A stretch of 64,000 bases of DNA. It comes from Actinomadura litoris (lineage in GTDB: Bacteria; Actinomycetota; Actinomycetes; Streptosporangiales; Streptosporangiaceae). The notes under the pieces were generated by a model. It was not told the DNA's origin, made no database searches, and was given only the letters and a program-made list of their open reading frames with translations. The position numbers and the translations under genes are program-made. Of the stretch, positions 41,081-48,891 are shown piece by piece (position 1 is the first letter of the stretch; each line of letters begins with the position of its first letter). The stretch lies in NCBI RefSeq assembly GCF_009733595.1, contig NZ_WOFH01000004.1:1-64000 (forward strand). Reading direction: 5' to 3'.

Positions 41081-42388
41081 TCAGTGCCCGTCCTCCGGGC
41101 CCGGCAGCCGGCTCGGGTCCGGCGTCCATTTCTGGGCGGCCTTGCCGTTCAGGTCCCAGACCACCTTCCCGGCGCGGACCGTCAGCTCGGTCGACAGCTT
41201 CCGCTTGCCGTCGATCCGGTAGCCGAAGCTGTCCACGAACCCGAACCTGCCCTTCTCCAGCGTGAACACCGCGAGGTCGGCCGGTGCGCCCACCGAGAGG
41301 TTGCCCAGGTCGGGACGCTTGATCGCCTTCGCGGGCGCCCAGGTCGAGGCGTTGACGACGTCCTTCAGCGGCAGGCCCACCGCCAGGAACTTCGACATGA
41401 CGTTGGACTCGTCCTTCATGCCGCCGTTCATGCTGGTGATGTGCAGGTCGGTGGAGATCGTGTCGGGGGTGAAGCCCTCCTTCAGCGCCGGGACGGCGAC
41501 GTCCCACGCGAAGCTGCCGCCGCCGTGGCCCACGTCGAACAGCACGCCGCGCTCGCGGCCCTTCTTCATGCCCGGGTTGAGCTTGCCGTCCGGGCCCAGC
41601 TCGCCGCGGAGCCCGGAGTAGGCGTGCGAGTAGATGTCGCCGGGGCGGAGCTTCTCGGTGAGCAGCGTCTTCAGCGGACGCTCCGGGCGGTTGGCGCCGA
41701 AGTCGACCATCACCGGGATGTTCGCCTCGGTGCCCGCCTTGACCGAGTTCTCGACCGGCGTCCATTCCGGCCCCTCGTAGTGCGCCGTCTTGATGCCGAC
41801 GATCGTCTCCGGGTGCTCCTTGGCCTTCGCCGCGGCCAGACCCGGGTCCATGTCCTTGAGGTTCTGCTCGTACTTCGCGCCGCCCATGCCCTCGCCGACG
41901 ATGTTGATGAAGGCGAGGACGCGGGTCTGGGAGCGGTCGATGACGTTCTTCTTGAACAGGTCGAAGCTCTTCGCGCCCGACGAGCCCGCGTCCACCGCGG
42001 TGGTGACGCCGGAGCGGAAGGTGAAGCCGTCGGGGGCCAGGCCCGCCCAGCCGTTCCGGTACTCGCTCTCCGGGCCGGCGAACATGTGGGCGTGCATGTC
42101 GATGAGGCCCGGGGTGACGTACTCCCCGGACGCGTCGACGGTCTTCTTCGCGGCCGCGGTGTCGATCCGCTTCGCGACCTTGGCGATCTTCCCGTCCTTG
42201 ATGGCGACGTCGCGGGTGGCGTCGACGTTGTTCTTCGGGTCGATGACATGGCCGCGCTGGATGACCAGGTCATAGGCTTCGGCGGCGGACGGCGCACCGC
42301 CCGGGGCCAGGGCGCCGAGGGCGGCGCCGAGGGTCAGGGTGACGGTGGCCGGGATGATCCGCCGGCGGAATCGGTCTCTCGCGTGCAT
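41081..42388 (-). CDS. exported amidohydrolase/deacetylase (EF_0837-like)
   Basis: 435 residues from ATG 42388 (SD GGAG). N-terminus MHARDRFRRRIIPATVTLTL then a hydrophobic core ending APSAAEA: a signal peptide with an RRR cluster (Sec or Tat). The mature enzyme is an amidohydrolase-superfamily TIM barrel: YDLVIQRGHVIDPKNNVDA, metal motif GLIDMHAHMF (His99, His101), VGIKTAHYEG (possible carboxylated Lys), IYSHAYSG, FDVGHGGGSF, and TISTDLHITSMN (active-site Asp), with the C-terminal APADLAVF strand. The family (COG3964, amidohydrolase/deacetylase) is usually cytosolic and co-occurs with SelA-like PLP enzymes, exactly as here. Third gene of the exported trio, 30 bp after ridA. Predicted role: removing an N-acyl group or opening an amide before deamination. 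Confidence 0.85.
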   Translation of the reverse strand: MHARDRFRRRIIPATVTLTLGAALGALAPGGAPSAAEAYDLVIQRGHVIDPKNNVDATRDVAIKDGKIAKVAKRIDTAAAKKTVDASGEYVTPGLIDMHAHMFAGPESEYRNGWAGLAPDGFTFRSGVTTAVDAGSSGAKSFDLFKKNVIDRSQTRVLAFINIVGEGMGGAKYEQNLKDMDPGLAAAKAKEHPETIVGIKTAHYEGPEWTPVENSVKAGTEANIPVMVDFGANRPERPLKTLLTEKLRPGDIYSHAYSGLRGELGPDGKLNPGMKKGRERGVLFDVGHGGGSFAWDVAVPALKEGFTPDTISTDLHITSMNGGMKDESNVMSKFLAVGLPLKDVVNASTWAPAKAIKRPDLGNLSVGAPADLAVFTLEKGRFGFVDSFGYRIDGKRKLSTELTVRAGKVVWDLNGKAAQKWTPDPSRLPGPEDGH

Positions 42389-42418
42389 CCGGACTCCAAT
42401 CTCAGCTGAGGGCGGCAC

Positions 42419-42901
42419 TCATCTGACGGCGATGCAGTCGATCTCCACGAGCGAGTCGCCGGGGATGCCCCCGGCGGCGGCGATCGTGGTGCGCACGCCG
42501 GGCGCGCGGCCCCAGCGTCCCAGGAAGACCTCGTTCATGCCCGCGTAGTCGTCCAGCGAGTTGAGGTAGACGTTGACCTTCAGCACCTTCTCCATGGAGG
42601 AGCCGACGGACTCCAGGTAGCGCTTGACCTCGTTGAGCACGTGGTTGGTGTGCGCGCGGATGTCGCCCTCGAAGTGCGCGCCGATGCCGGAGATGTAGAC
42701 CATGTCGCCGTAGGTGACGATCGGGCTGAACAGCGGGTTCTTCGGCGGCTGCTGGCCGCCCGGGTAGTGGACCTCCTTGCGGGGCCGGTGCCCGCGTCCG
42801 GTGTCGGCGGACGCGGGGTCGGCGCCCGCCACGACCGGTACCGCGGCGACGGCCGCCACTGCCGGGGCCTTGCGGATGAAGTCCCGTCGGTTCGAGGACA
42901 C
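42419..42901 (-). CDS. Tat-exported RidA-family enamine/imine deaminase
   Basis: 160 residues from ATG 42901. The first 31 residues are a Tat-type signal: SNRRDFIRK followed by APAVAAVAAVPVVAGADPASA. The RidA (YjgF/YER057c/UK114) domain follows: GDMVYISGIGAHFEGDI, ADIRAHTNHVLNEVKRYLES-like trimer segment (82-100), VNVYLNSLDDYAGMNEVFLG, and Arg137 in GVRTTIAAAGG, the Arg equivalent to E. coli RidA Arg105 that is needed for enamine deamination. RidA proteins are normally cytosolic partners of PLP dehydratases; an exported version next to an exported PLP enzyme is unusual. Located 78 bp downstream of the PLP gene. Confidence 0.88.
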   Translation of the reverse strand: MSSNRRDFIRKAPAVAAVAAVPVVAGADPASADTGRGHRPRKEVHYPGGQQPPKNPLFSPIVTYGDMVYISGIGAHFEGDIRAHTNHVLNEVKRYLESVGSSMEKVLKVNVYLNSLDDYAGMNEVFLGRWGRAPGVRTTIAAAGGIPGDSLVEIDCIAVR

Positions 42902-42979
42902 GGTTCCTCCAGGGGGTGCGGGTGAGAAGGGTTCGGTGCGTTGACGTGCGGGGGACGGGGCGCCGGTGGGGCGCCGTCG

Positions 42980-44575
42980 TCAGGACTTGCGGGTGGCGCT
43001 CCAGGACGCCTTCAGGTATTCGCCCATGTCGAGTTCGCCGCTGATGCCGTTGCCCTTGAGCCTGCCCTTGAAGGCGAAGTCGAGGGCGTCCCCGTGCTCC
43101 TCGCCGTAGTGGCTGCGCACGGTCACCTCGTCGCCGCTGACGGTGCCGGTCACCGGCCGGCTCACGAACTCGCCGGTGTGGGTGCCGGTGATCTTCGCGC
43201 CGTCCTGGGTCAGCTTCAGCTCGTGCGCGGTGGACCTGCTGGCCGTGAACCTGATGTCCAGCGCCCAGGTGCCGCTCGCGTTGACGGTGGGCGGCTTGGG
43301 CGGCTCGGGCGCGGGCGGCGGGTCGCGGAGCAGCTTGACGAGCTCGGTGGCGATCGTCTTCGCGTCACCGCGCTCCAGCATGTACGGGGTGATGGACACG
43401 CCGGACTGGGCAGGGTCGCTGCCGCCCGCGGCGTTGATGGCGATGCGCGGCTCGCCGTTCCACAGGGCGTCCACGATCGTCTGGCCCTTGACGCCGAGTT
43501 TCTCGGCGTTCCACAGGATGGTGAGGCTCGGGGTCCGGTTGGAGAGCCCCTCCGGCTGGACGATCTTGGTGGTCAGGCCGCGGACCACCGAGACCCGGCG
43601 GGCGATGTCCCTCAGCCACGAGGTCCAGGTCGCGTACTCCGCCTTGTGGTCGCGCTGCACCCACATCTCCACGGCGGCGAGCATCCCCATCGCCTCTTCC
43701 TTGCCCACCTTGAACCCGCGGGCCCAGCCGTGGTGGGGCGCGCTGTGCATCCAGGCGGCCTTCACCAGGTCCTTGCGGCCGAGCAGGAGGCCGGCGGACT
43801 GCGGTCCGCGCAGGCACTTGCCGCCGCTGTAGGCGACGAGGTCGGCGCCCCGCGCCAGGTGGACGTTCGGGATGGTGAGGATCTCCGCCGCCGCGTCGAC
43901 CAGCACCGGCACGCCCGCGGCGTGGGCGAGCTCGGCGATCGTCTCGGTGTTGAGTTCGTGCTTGTCGACGCGGGGCATCGCGAAGACGTAGACGAGCGCG
44001 GTCTGGGGACCGAGCGCCGCCTTGAGCTCCGCGCGGGTGTCCACCTCGACGATCTTGAGTCCGGTGGCGCTGACGGCCGCCTCGTACACGTTCCGGGAGT
44101 GCTTCGGGATGATCGCTTCGGTCTTCTTGAAGCCGGTCAGGTCCGGCAGCCGCACGTGGAGGTCGGGGTTGCCGCCCGCCACGCACGCCGCGCTCGCGTG
44201 CCCCAGCGCCGCCGAGGCGCCGGAGCTGACCATCCCGAACTCGGCCTTGGTCAGCTCCGCGAGCCGCTTGCCGATGGCGTCCGCGAGTTCGTCCAGCTGG
44301 ACGTACTTGCGCGACGCCCTGTCGATCGCGTCGCGCACCTGGGGCAGCATCAGCGATCCGCTGAGGACGGTGTAGGTGCCGCGGCCGTTGATCAGCGGGC
44401 GCACGCCGATCGCCTCGTAGCCGGTCTTCGGGCCCTTCCCGAGGGCGGGCGCGGCCAGGCCGGCGTCCGCGGCCGCCACCGCCTCGCCGCCCAGCAGCGG
44501 TCCCAGAGTGAGCGCGCCGCCGACGGCCGCGCCGCGCCCGAGCATCGTCCGCCGTGATATTCCATCAGTTCGCAT
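42980..44575 (-). CDS. Tat-exported SelA-like PLP enzyme with C-terminal beta domain
   Basis: 531 residues from ATG 44575. Residues 1-~36: twin-arginine signal ISRRTMLGRGAAVGGALTLG. Residues ~50-410: fold-type I PLP domain of the SelA/COG1921 group that includes D-glucosaminate-6-phosphate ammonia-lyase (DgaE); INGRGTYTVLSGSLMLP, VSSGASAALGHASAACVAG, VPVLVDAAAEI, and Schiff-base Lys253 in VAYSGGKCLRGPQSAG. Residues ~425-531: a separate beta-sandwich/lipocalin-like domain (GTWALDIRFTASRSTAHEL, ITGTHTGEFVSRPVTGTVSG, GELDMGEYLKASWSATRK) typical of secreted enzymes. Predicted to eliminate ammonia from an amino sugar acid or hydroxy-amino acid outside the cytoplasm, giving an enamine for RidA. True SelA function is excluded by the export signal. 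Confidence 0.85.
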   Translation of the reverse strand: MRTDGISRRTMLGRGAAVGGALTLGPLLGGEAVAAADAGLAAPALGKGPKTGYEAIGVRPLINGRGTYTVLSGSLMLPQVRDAIDRASRKYVQLDELADAIGKRLAELTKAEFGMVSSGASAALGHASAACVAGGNPDLHVRLPDLTGFKKTEAIIPKHSRNVYEAAVSATGLKIVEVDTRAELKAALGPQTALVYVFAMPRVDKHELNTETIAELAHAAGVPVLVDAAAEILTIPNVHLARGADLVAYSGGKCLRGPQSAGLLLGRKDLVKAAWMHSAPHHGWARGFKVGKEEAMGMLAAVEMWVQRDHKAEYATWTSWLRDIARRVSVVRGLTTKIVQPEGLSNRTPSLTILWNAEKLGVKGQTIVDALWNGEPRIAINAAGGSDPAQSGVSITPYMLERGDAKTIATELVKLLRDPPPAPEPPKPPTVNASGTWALDIRFTASRSTAHELKLTQDGAKITGTHTGEFVSRPVTGTVSGDEVTVRSHYGEEHGDALDFAFKGRLKGNGISGELDMGEYLKASWSATRKS

Positions 44576-44638
44576 CCGGCCACCTCAGGCGACTCGTGGT
44601 TCGTGGTGCGTCACACGGTAAAGCGGGCGGGGGCGGGC

Positions 44639-44684
44639 GTTAAGCTCGCCGTTCGCATGGAAGTATTCGTTATTCGGATGGCGG
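44639..44684 (-). promoter_or_regulatory. 46-bp conserved control block upstream of the PLP-RidA-amidohydrolase operon
   Basis: Aligns without gaps to 51782-51827 (31 of 46 identical by hand). On the + strand the shared pieces are GTTAAG at the left end, then TCGCATG / TCGAATG, GTATTCG, and GGATG-CGG at the right end. It starts 64 bp upstream of the ATG at 44575. Best explained as a LysR-type binding site plus core promoter shared by two operons. Confidence 0.65.
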
Positions 44685-44847
44685 CCGCCCGCCCGACACC
44701 TGGCGTGCCGGGGGAAACGCGGGCAGTTCCCGTGAACGGCGATCGCCGGCGTGGCAACCGTCAAGAATTGCGTTTTCCAGTAGCCGTAATGGCACATCGA
44801 ATGCGTCCTCGAACACCGGCGGTTCAGGGACCGGTGCCGCCGGGAGG

Positions 44848-45810
44848 TCACCCGGCGGGCTGCGGCTGCCGCACCGGCGCGGTCAGCCTCGTGGTCCCGA
44901 CCGGGATGTCCGACACCTCGATCTCGCGGAGCAGCGTGCGGGCCTGCGGCGTCAGCGGGCTGGTCGTGCTCCAGAAGACCGCGACGCGGCGGCCGCAGGG
45001 GACGTCGAGGCGGCGGGCCACCACGCCGCTCGTGTTGGCGGTGGCGACCGCCAGGAAGTTGATGACGCCGACGCCGAGGCCGCTGCGGACCAGGGAGACG
45101 AGCGTCTGCGGCTGGTTCGTCGCCTGGACGGCGTTCGGTTCGAGGCCGTGGTCGTGGAAGGCGCGGTAGGGCTCGAAGCCCGTCTCCTTCGGCGAGCCGA
45201 GCCGGCCGATGGTGATCACCGGGTACTTGGCGACCTCGGCCACCGGCAGCGGCTCGGGCAGGCCGGCCAGCGGGTGGTCCGGGCGGTGCACGACGATCAG
45301 TCCCTCCCGCCACAGCGGCCGGCACTCCACCGACGGCCCGGCCGGCGGCGCCATGGGCCGCAGGCAGATGTCCACCTCGCCCGCCGCCAGCGCCCCGTCG
45401 AGCTCCAGGGTGGATCGCTCCACCAGCACCACCTTGATCGCGGGACGGGTCCGCGCCATCCGCTCCAGCAGGTGCGACACGAACGCCGCGCTGGCGCTCG
45501 GATAGCTGCCGAGCGTCACCACCCCGCGGGCCGCGCCGCGGTAGCCGGCCATGGCGGCCTCCGCGCCGGCGAGCTGCCGCAGTATCGACCGGGCGTGGTC
45601 GGCGAGCACCACGCCCGCGTCGGTCAGCGACACGGGCCGGCGGTCGCGGTCGAACAGCGAGACGCCCGCCTCCCGTTCCAGGGCGGCCACGTGCATGCTC
45701 ACCCGGGGCTGGGAGCGGTGGAGGACCTCCGCCGCGGCGCTGAAGCTTCCGGCATCGACGACGGTGAGGAACGAGACGAGCCATTCGAGGCGCAGATCGG
45801 TACGGAGCAT
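44848..45810 (-). CDS. LysR-type regulator (first of two paralogues)
   Basis: 320 residues from ATG 45810. N-terminal winged HTH: LEWLVSFLTVVDAGSFSAAAE, LHRSQPRVSMHVAALERE. The effector domain fills ~90-310 (VTLGSYPSASAAFVSHLLERM, GEVDICLRPM, HPLAGLPEPLPVAEVAKYPVI). It shares the motif NQPQTLVSLVRSGLGVGV plus TANTSGV with the LysR at 51831-52856 (NQPQTLISLVRHGLGVGI, TANTDGV), so the two are duplicates. It sits between the exported-enzyme operon and the transporter operon, both on the same strand. A CCGCATTCCGAATAG element (45876-45890) upstream resembles part of the conserved block, suggesting autoregulation. Confidence 0.92.
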   Translation of the reverse strand: MLRTDLRLEWLVSFLTVVDAGSFSAAAEVLHRSQPRVSMHVAALEREAGVSLFDRDRRPVSLTDAGVVLADHARSILRQLAGAEAAMAGYRGAARGVVTLGSYPSASAAFVSHLLERMARTRPAIKVVLVERSTLELDGALAAGEVDICLRPMAPPAGPSVECRPLWREGLIVVHRPDHPLAGLPEPLPVAEVAKYPVITIGRLGSPKETGFEPYRAFHDHGLEPNAVQATNQPQTLVSLVRSGLGVGVINFLAVATANTSGVVARRLDVPCGRRVAVFWSTTSPLTPQARTLLREIEVSDIPVGTTRLTAPVRQPQPAG

Positions 45811-45997
45811 GCCTTTGCTCTACCGCCGTGCCTGGTGGCGGACAATCCCGGTCGTGGTTTCGGATGGGGGCCGATCCGCATTCCGAATAGCCGTGCGGTC
45901 CGCGGCCGGGGGCGTGCGCACCATGTGCTCAGGGCATGGCCGCCGTCCGGCGCGGCCGCTGGTCGGACGGGGGAGGGGCGGCCGAGCGGCGGTCGGG

Positions 45998-46351
45998 TCA
46001 GGATCCTCGCCTCGGTACCTCGATGTGCCGGATCCAGTACTCGCGGGCCAGCGCGTCCACCCCCGCCGGCGCCACGCCCCGCAGGTGCACGACATGGCCG
46101 TCGGTGCCCGCGATGCGGCCGTGCTTCTGCAGGCGCAGGATGTGGAAGCGCTCCGGCGCGAAGCCGAGTTCCACGTCCACCGCGAAGCGGCCGCGGGCGT
46201 CGCGCTGCGCGCCGACACCCGGACCGACCTTGCCCTGGGCCTGGACGACCAGCCACAGCTGGTAGGCGAGCACGAGCGCGAGGACCACGGCGATCTTGCG
46301 GAGTGCCGGGCTCTTGGCGGCCCGGCGCGGCAGCGACGTCCTAGGCGGCAT
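45998..46351 (-). CDS. small membrane-anchored protein in the ABC operon, unknown function
   Basis: 117 residues from ATG 46351, overlapping the ATPase gene by 11 bp, so translated with it. One TM helix near the N-terminus (KIAVVLALVLAYQLWLVVQA, residues ~19-38) after a basic start, then an ~75-residue beta-rich domain (FAVDVELGFAPERFHILRLQ, GTDGHVVHLRGVAPAGVD, YWIRHIEVPRRGS). By topology the domain should be outside the cytoplasm. Not a standard SsuABC component; it may be an accessory to the transporter or to the exported enzymes. I do not recognise a family. Confidence 0.7.
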   Translation of the reverse strand: MPPRTSLPRRAAKSPALRKIAVVLALVLAYQLWLVVQAQGKVGPGVGAQRDARGRFAVDVELGFAPERFHILRLQKHGRIAGTDGHVVHLRGVAPAGVDALAREYWIRHIEVPRRGS

Positions 46352-47183
46352 CGGGCTCGCCCCCCGCTTCCCCGCCGCGCGCGCCGCCGTCTCCCGCGCC
46401 CGCGCCGGCCCCCGCGCCCTCGTCGTCCCCCAGCAGCTCGTTGACCCGGTTCGCGATGCGGCGGAACTCGGGGAGCTCCGCCGCCTCCTGCCAGCGGCGC
46501 GGCCTGGGCAGCGCCACGTCCACGATCTCGCGCACCCGGCTGGGCCGCCGGGACAGCACCACGATCCGGTCGGAGAGGAACACCGCCTCGTCGACGTCGT
46601 GGGTGACGAAGAAGACCGTCGGGCGGCGGGTCTCGAAGATGCCCGTCAGGTCCTCCTGGAGCCTGCGGCGCGTCTGCGCGTCGATGCTGGCGAACGGCTC
46701 GTCCATGAGCATCACGGCCGGCTCGTTGGCCAGCACCCGGGCCACGCCGAGCCGCTGCTGCATGCCGCCGGACAGCTCGTGCGGGTACCGGTGCGCGAAG
46801 CCTTCGAGGCCGACGAGCTTGAGGAACTCCTCGCCCCTGGCGTTGCGCTCGGCCCGCGGCACCTTGCGCATGCGCAGCCCGAAGACCACGTTGCCCAGCA
46901 CCGTCTTCCACGGGAAGAGCGCGTGGCTCTGGAACACCACCCCGCGGTCGGGCCCCGGCCCGTCGACGGGGCGGCCGTCGACGACGACCGTCCCGCCGGA
47001 CTGCCGCACGAAGCCCGCGACGATGTTGAGCACGGTGGTCTTGCCGCAGCCGCTGGGGCCGAGCACGGAGACGAACTCGCCCTTCCTCACCGAGAAGGAG
47101 ACGTCGTCGATGGCCGTGACCTCCTCACCGCTGTAGGTGTCGGTGTAGACCTTCCGCAGTCGGTCGATCTTCAGCGCGGTCAT
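46341..47183 (-). CDS. ABC transporter ATPase (SsuB/TauB-like)
   Basis: 280 residues from ATG 47183, overlapping permease 2 by ATGA. Walker A LGPSGCGKTT (41-50), Q-loop VVFQSHALFPW, signature ELSGGMQQR (136-144), Walker B AVMLMDEPFASID (156-168), H-loop FFVTHDVDEAV. The pattern is the nitrate/sulfonate/taurine importer class. The C-terminus is an Ala/Gly/Glu low-complexity tail (about residues 252-280) that looks dispensable. It energises import of the substrate bound by the lipoprotein at 48888-50024. Confidence 0.92.
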   Translation of the reverse strand: MTALKIDRLRKVYTDTYSGEEVTAIDDVSFSVRKGEFVSVLGPSGCGKTTVLNIVAGFVRQSGGTVVVDGRPVDGPGPDRGVVFQSHALFPWKTVLGNVVFGLRMRKVPRAERNARGEEFLKLVGLEGFAHRYPHELSGGMQQRLGVARVLANEPAVMLMDEPFASIDAQTRRRLQEDLTGIFETRRPTVFFVTHDVDEAVFLSDRIVVLSRRPSRVREIVDVALPRPRRWQEAAELPEFRRIANRVNELLGDDEGAGAGAGAGDGGARGGEAGGEPDAA

Positions 47184-48061
47184 CCATCCGCCTCCATCGC
47201 GCGAACCATTCCCCAGCGTTCGACGGTCGCCCGCTCGAACGGGGCCAGAATCAGAGCGTCGAGCGCGTACCAGAGCGTGCCGAGCACCGCCATGCCCAGG
47301 AACACCTGGCTGACGTCGCCGACGCGGCGGGCGTCGAACATCATGAAGCCGACGCCGCTGGTGCCGACGATGATCTCGGCGGCCACCAGCGCCCGCCAGC
47401 CGTACCCGAGCCCGGTGCGGATACCGCCGGCCACCGACGGCAGCGCCCCGGGCACGATCACCTCCAGGAACACCCGCAGGCGGCCGGCGCCCAGGCTGCG
47501 CGCCGCCCGGACGAGCTCGCGCGGCACCTGCTCCACCCCGGCGACGACGCTGAGCATCAGCGGGAAGACGATCGTGTAGACGATGACGAACGTCACCGTG
47601 GTGAGGCTGAAGCCGAACCAGACGATGACGATCGGCAGCCACGCGATGTCCGCGACGGCCTGGAAGAACAGCAGGATCGGCCAGCAGGCGCGGCGCAGCA
47701 CGCGGCTCATCGCCACGGCGAAGCCCAGCGGGAGCCCGATGAGCAGGCCGAAGCCGACGCCGTAGCACAGCCGGGTGAGCGAGTCCGTGAGGTAGCCGGG
47801 CAGGATGCCCTTCTCCATCAGCTCGCCGAACTTGTCCACCACGGCGGGCGGCCCGGCGAAGAAGGACTCGGGGAACACCTCCAGCGCGGCCAGCAGCCAC
47901 CACAGGGCGACGACCGGCACGAAGGGCCCCAGCGTGCGGAAGGCGCCGCTGCGCAGGCACCGGTGCCACAGCCGCCACGCCAGGCCGCGGCGCGCGCCCC
48001 GGCGCCGGCCCGATCCGCGGCCCGCGCGCTTCTCGTCGGTGGAAAAGGTGGTCGAGGTCAT
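47180..48061 (-). CDS. ABC transporter permease 2 (SsuC/TauC-like)
   Basis: 293 residues from ATG 48061, overlapping permease 1 by ATGA. A basic N-terminal tail (KRAGRGSGRRRGARRG), then six TM segments with the BPD_transp_1 EAA loop VEQVPRELVRAARSLGAGRLR (two parts) and FLEVIVPGALPSVAGGIRTG. Partner of permease 1; the two are related but clearly different, giving a heterodimeric channel, whereas SsuC/TauC usually work as homodimers. Confidence 0.92.
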   Translation of the reverse strand: MTSTTFSTDEKRAGRGSGRRRGARRGLAWRLWHRCLRSGAFRTLGPFVPVVALWWLLAALEVFPESFFAGPPAVVDKFGELMEKGILPGYLTDSLTRLCYGVGFGLLIGLPLGFAVAMSRVLRRACWPILLFFQAVADIAWLPIVIVWFGFSLTTVTFVIVYTIVFPLMLSVVAGVEQVPRELVRAARSLGAGRLRVFLEVIVPGALPSVAGGIRTGLGYGWRALVAAEIIVGTSGVGFMMFDARRVGDVSQVFLGMAVLGTLWYALDALILAPFERATVERWGMVRAMEADG

Positions 48062-48891
48062 CGGTCCCCCGCTCCCGTCATCCCCCAGCGCTCGACCGTG
48101 CGCCGCTCCAGCGGCGCCAGCAGGAGCCGGTCCATCAGCAGCCACAGCACACCGATGATCACCATCGACGCGATGATCACGTCGGTCTGGAAGTACTTCT
48201 GCGCCTGGAACAGGGCGTATCCGAGGCCCGCGTTGGTCGCGATGATCTCGGCCGCCACCAGGCCGCGCCATCCGTAGCCGAGCCCGACCCGCAGGCCGGT
48301 GACGATGCTGGGCAGGGCGCCGGGCAGCAGGACCTCCCAGAACATCCGCAGGCGTCCGGTGCCCATGCTGCGGGCGGCCCGCAGCACCTCGACGGGGATC
48401 TGCCGGACGCCGAGCATCGCGTTGTAGGTCAGCGCGAAGAACATCGCGTTCCACACGATGAAGATCACGGCACGGTCGCCGTAGCCGAACCACAGCGTCG
48501 CGATCGGGATCCAGGCGATGCCGGCGAGCGCCACCGAGAACCGCAGCAGCGGCAGGAAGAACGCGGACAGCACGCGGCTCGCCCCCAGCGCGACGCCGAA
48601 CGGCAGCCCGGTGACCAGCGCCAGCGCCATCCCCAGGCCCGCCCGCCGCAGGCTGGCGCCCAGGTGCCGGAAGAGGTCCCCGCTCGACCACAGGTCGCCC
48701 AGCGCCCCGAGCACGTCGGTGACCTGGGGGAAGACGCGCATCTCCACGCCCGACACCCGCACCGCGACGGCCCACGCCGCCACCAGCGCCGCCAGCGGCC
48801 CGAAGAACCACAGCGCGCCCGTGGCGGTGGAGAGGAGGCCGCGCCGCCGCGCGGTCAGGAGGGCGCGGCGGCGCGCGGTCGGCGCCGTCAC
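48058..48891 (-). CDS. ABC transporter permease 1 (SsuC/TauC-like)
   Basis: 277 residues from GTG 48891, overlapping the binding-protein gene by GTGA. Six TM segments; EAA loop VRQIPVEVLRAARSMGTGRLR (two parts) with FWEVLLPGALPSIVTGLRVG, and the end YFQTDVIIASMVIIGVLWLL. Reads like SsuC. It pairs with permease 2 in the next gene. Confidence 0.92.
   Translation of the reverse strand: MTAPTARRRALLTARRRGLLSTATGALWFFGPLAALVAAWAVAVRVSGVEMRVFPQVTDVLGALGDLWSSGDLFRHLGASLRRAGLGMALALVTGLPFGVALGASRVLSAFFLPLLRFSVALAGIAWIPIATLWFGYGDRAVIFIVWNAMFFALTYNAMLGVRQIPVEVLRAARSMGTGRLRMFWEVLLPGALPSIVTGLRVGLGYGWRGLVAAEIIATNAGLGYALFQAQKYFQTDVIIASMVIIGVLWLLMDRLLLAPLERRTVERWGMTGAGDR

Noticed and set aside
42980..44575. 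True selenocysteine synthase (SelA)
   Set aside because: It has a Tat signal and an extra C-terminal domain, and no selB, selC or selD is nearby; it belongs to the SelA-like amino acid/sugar enzymes instead.
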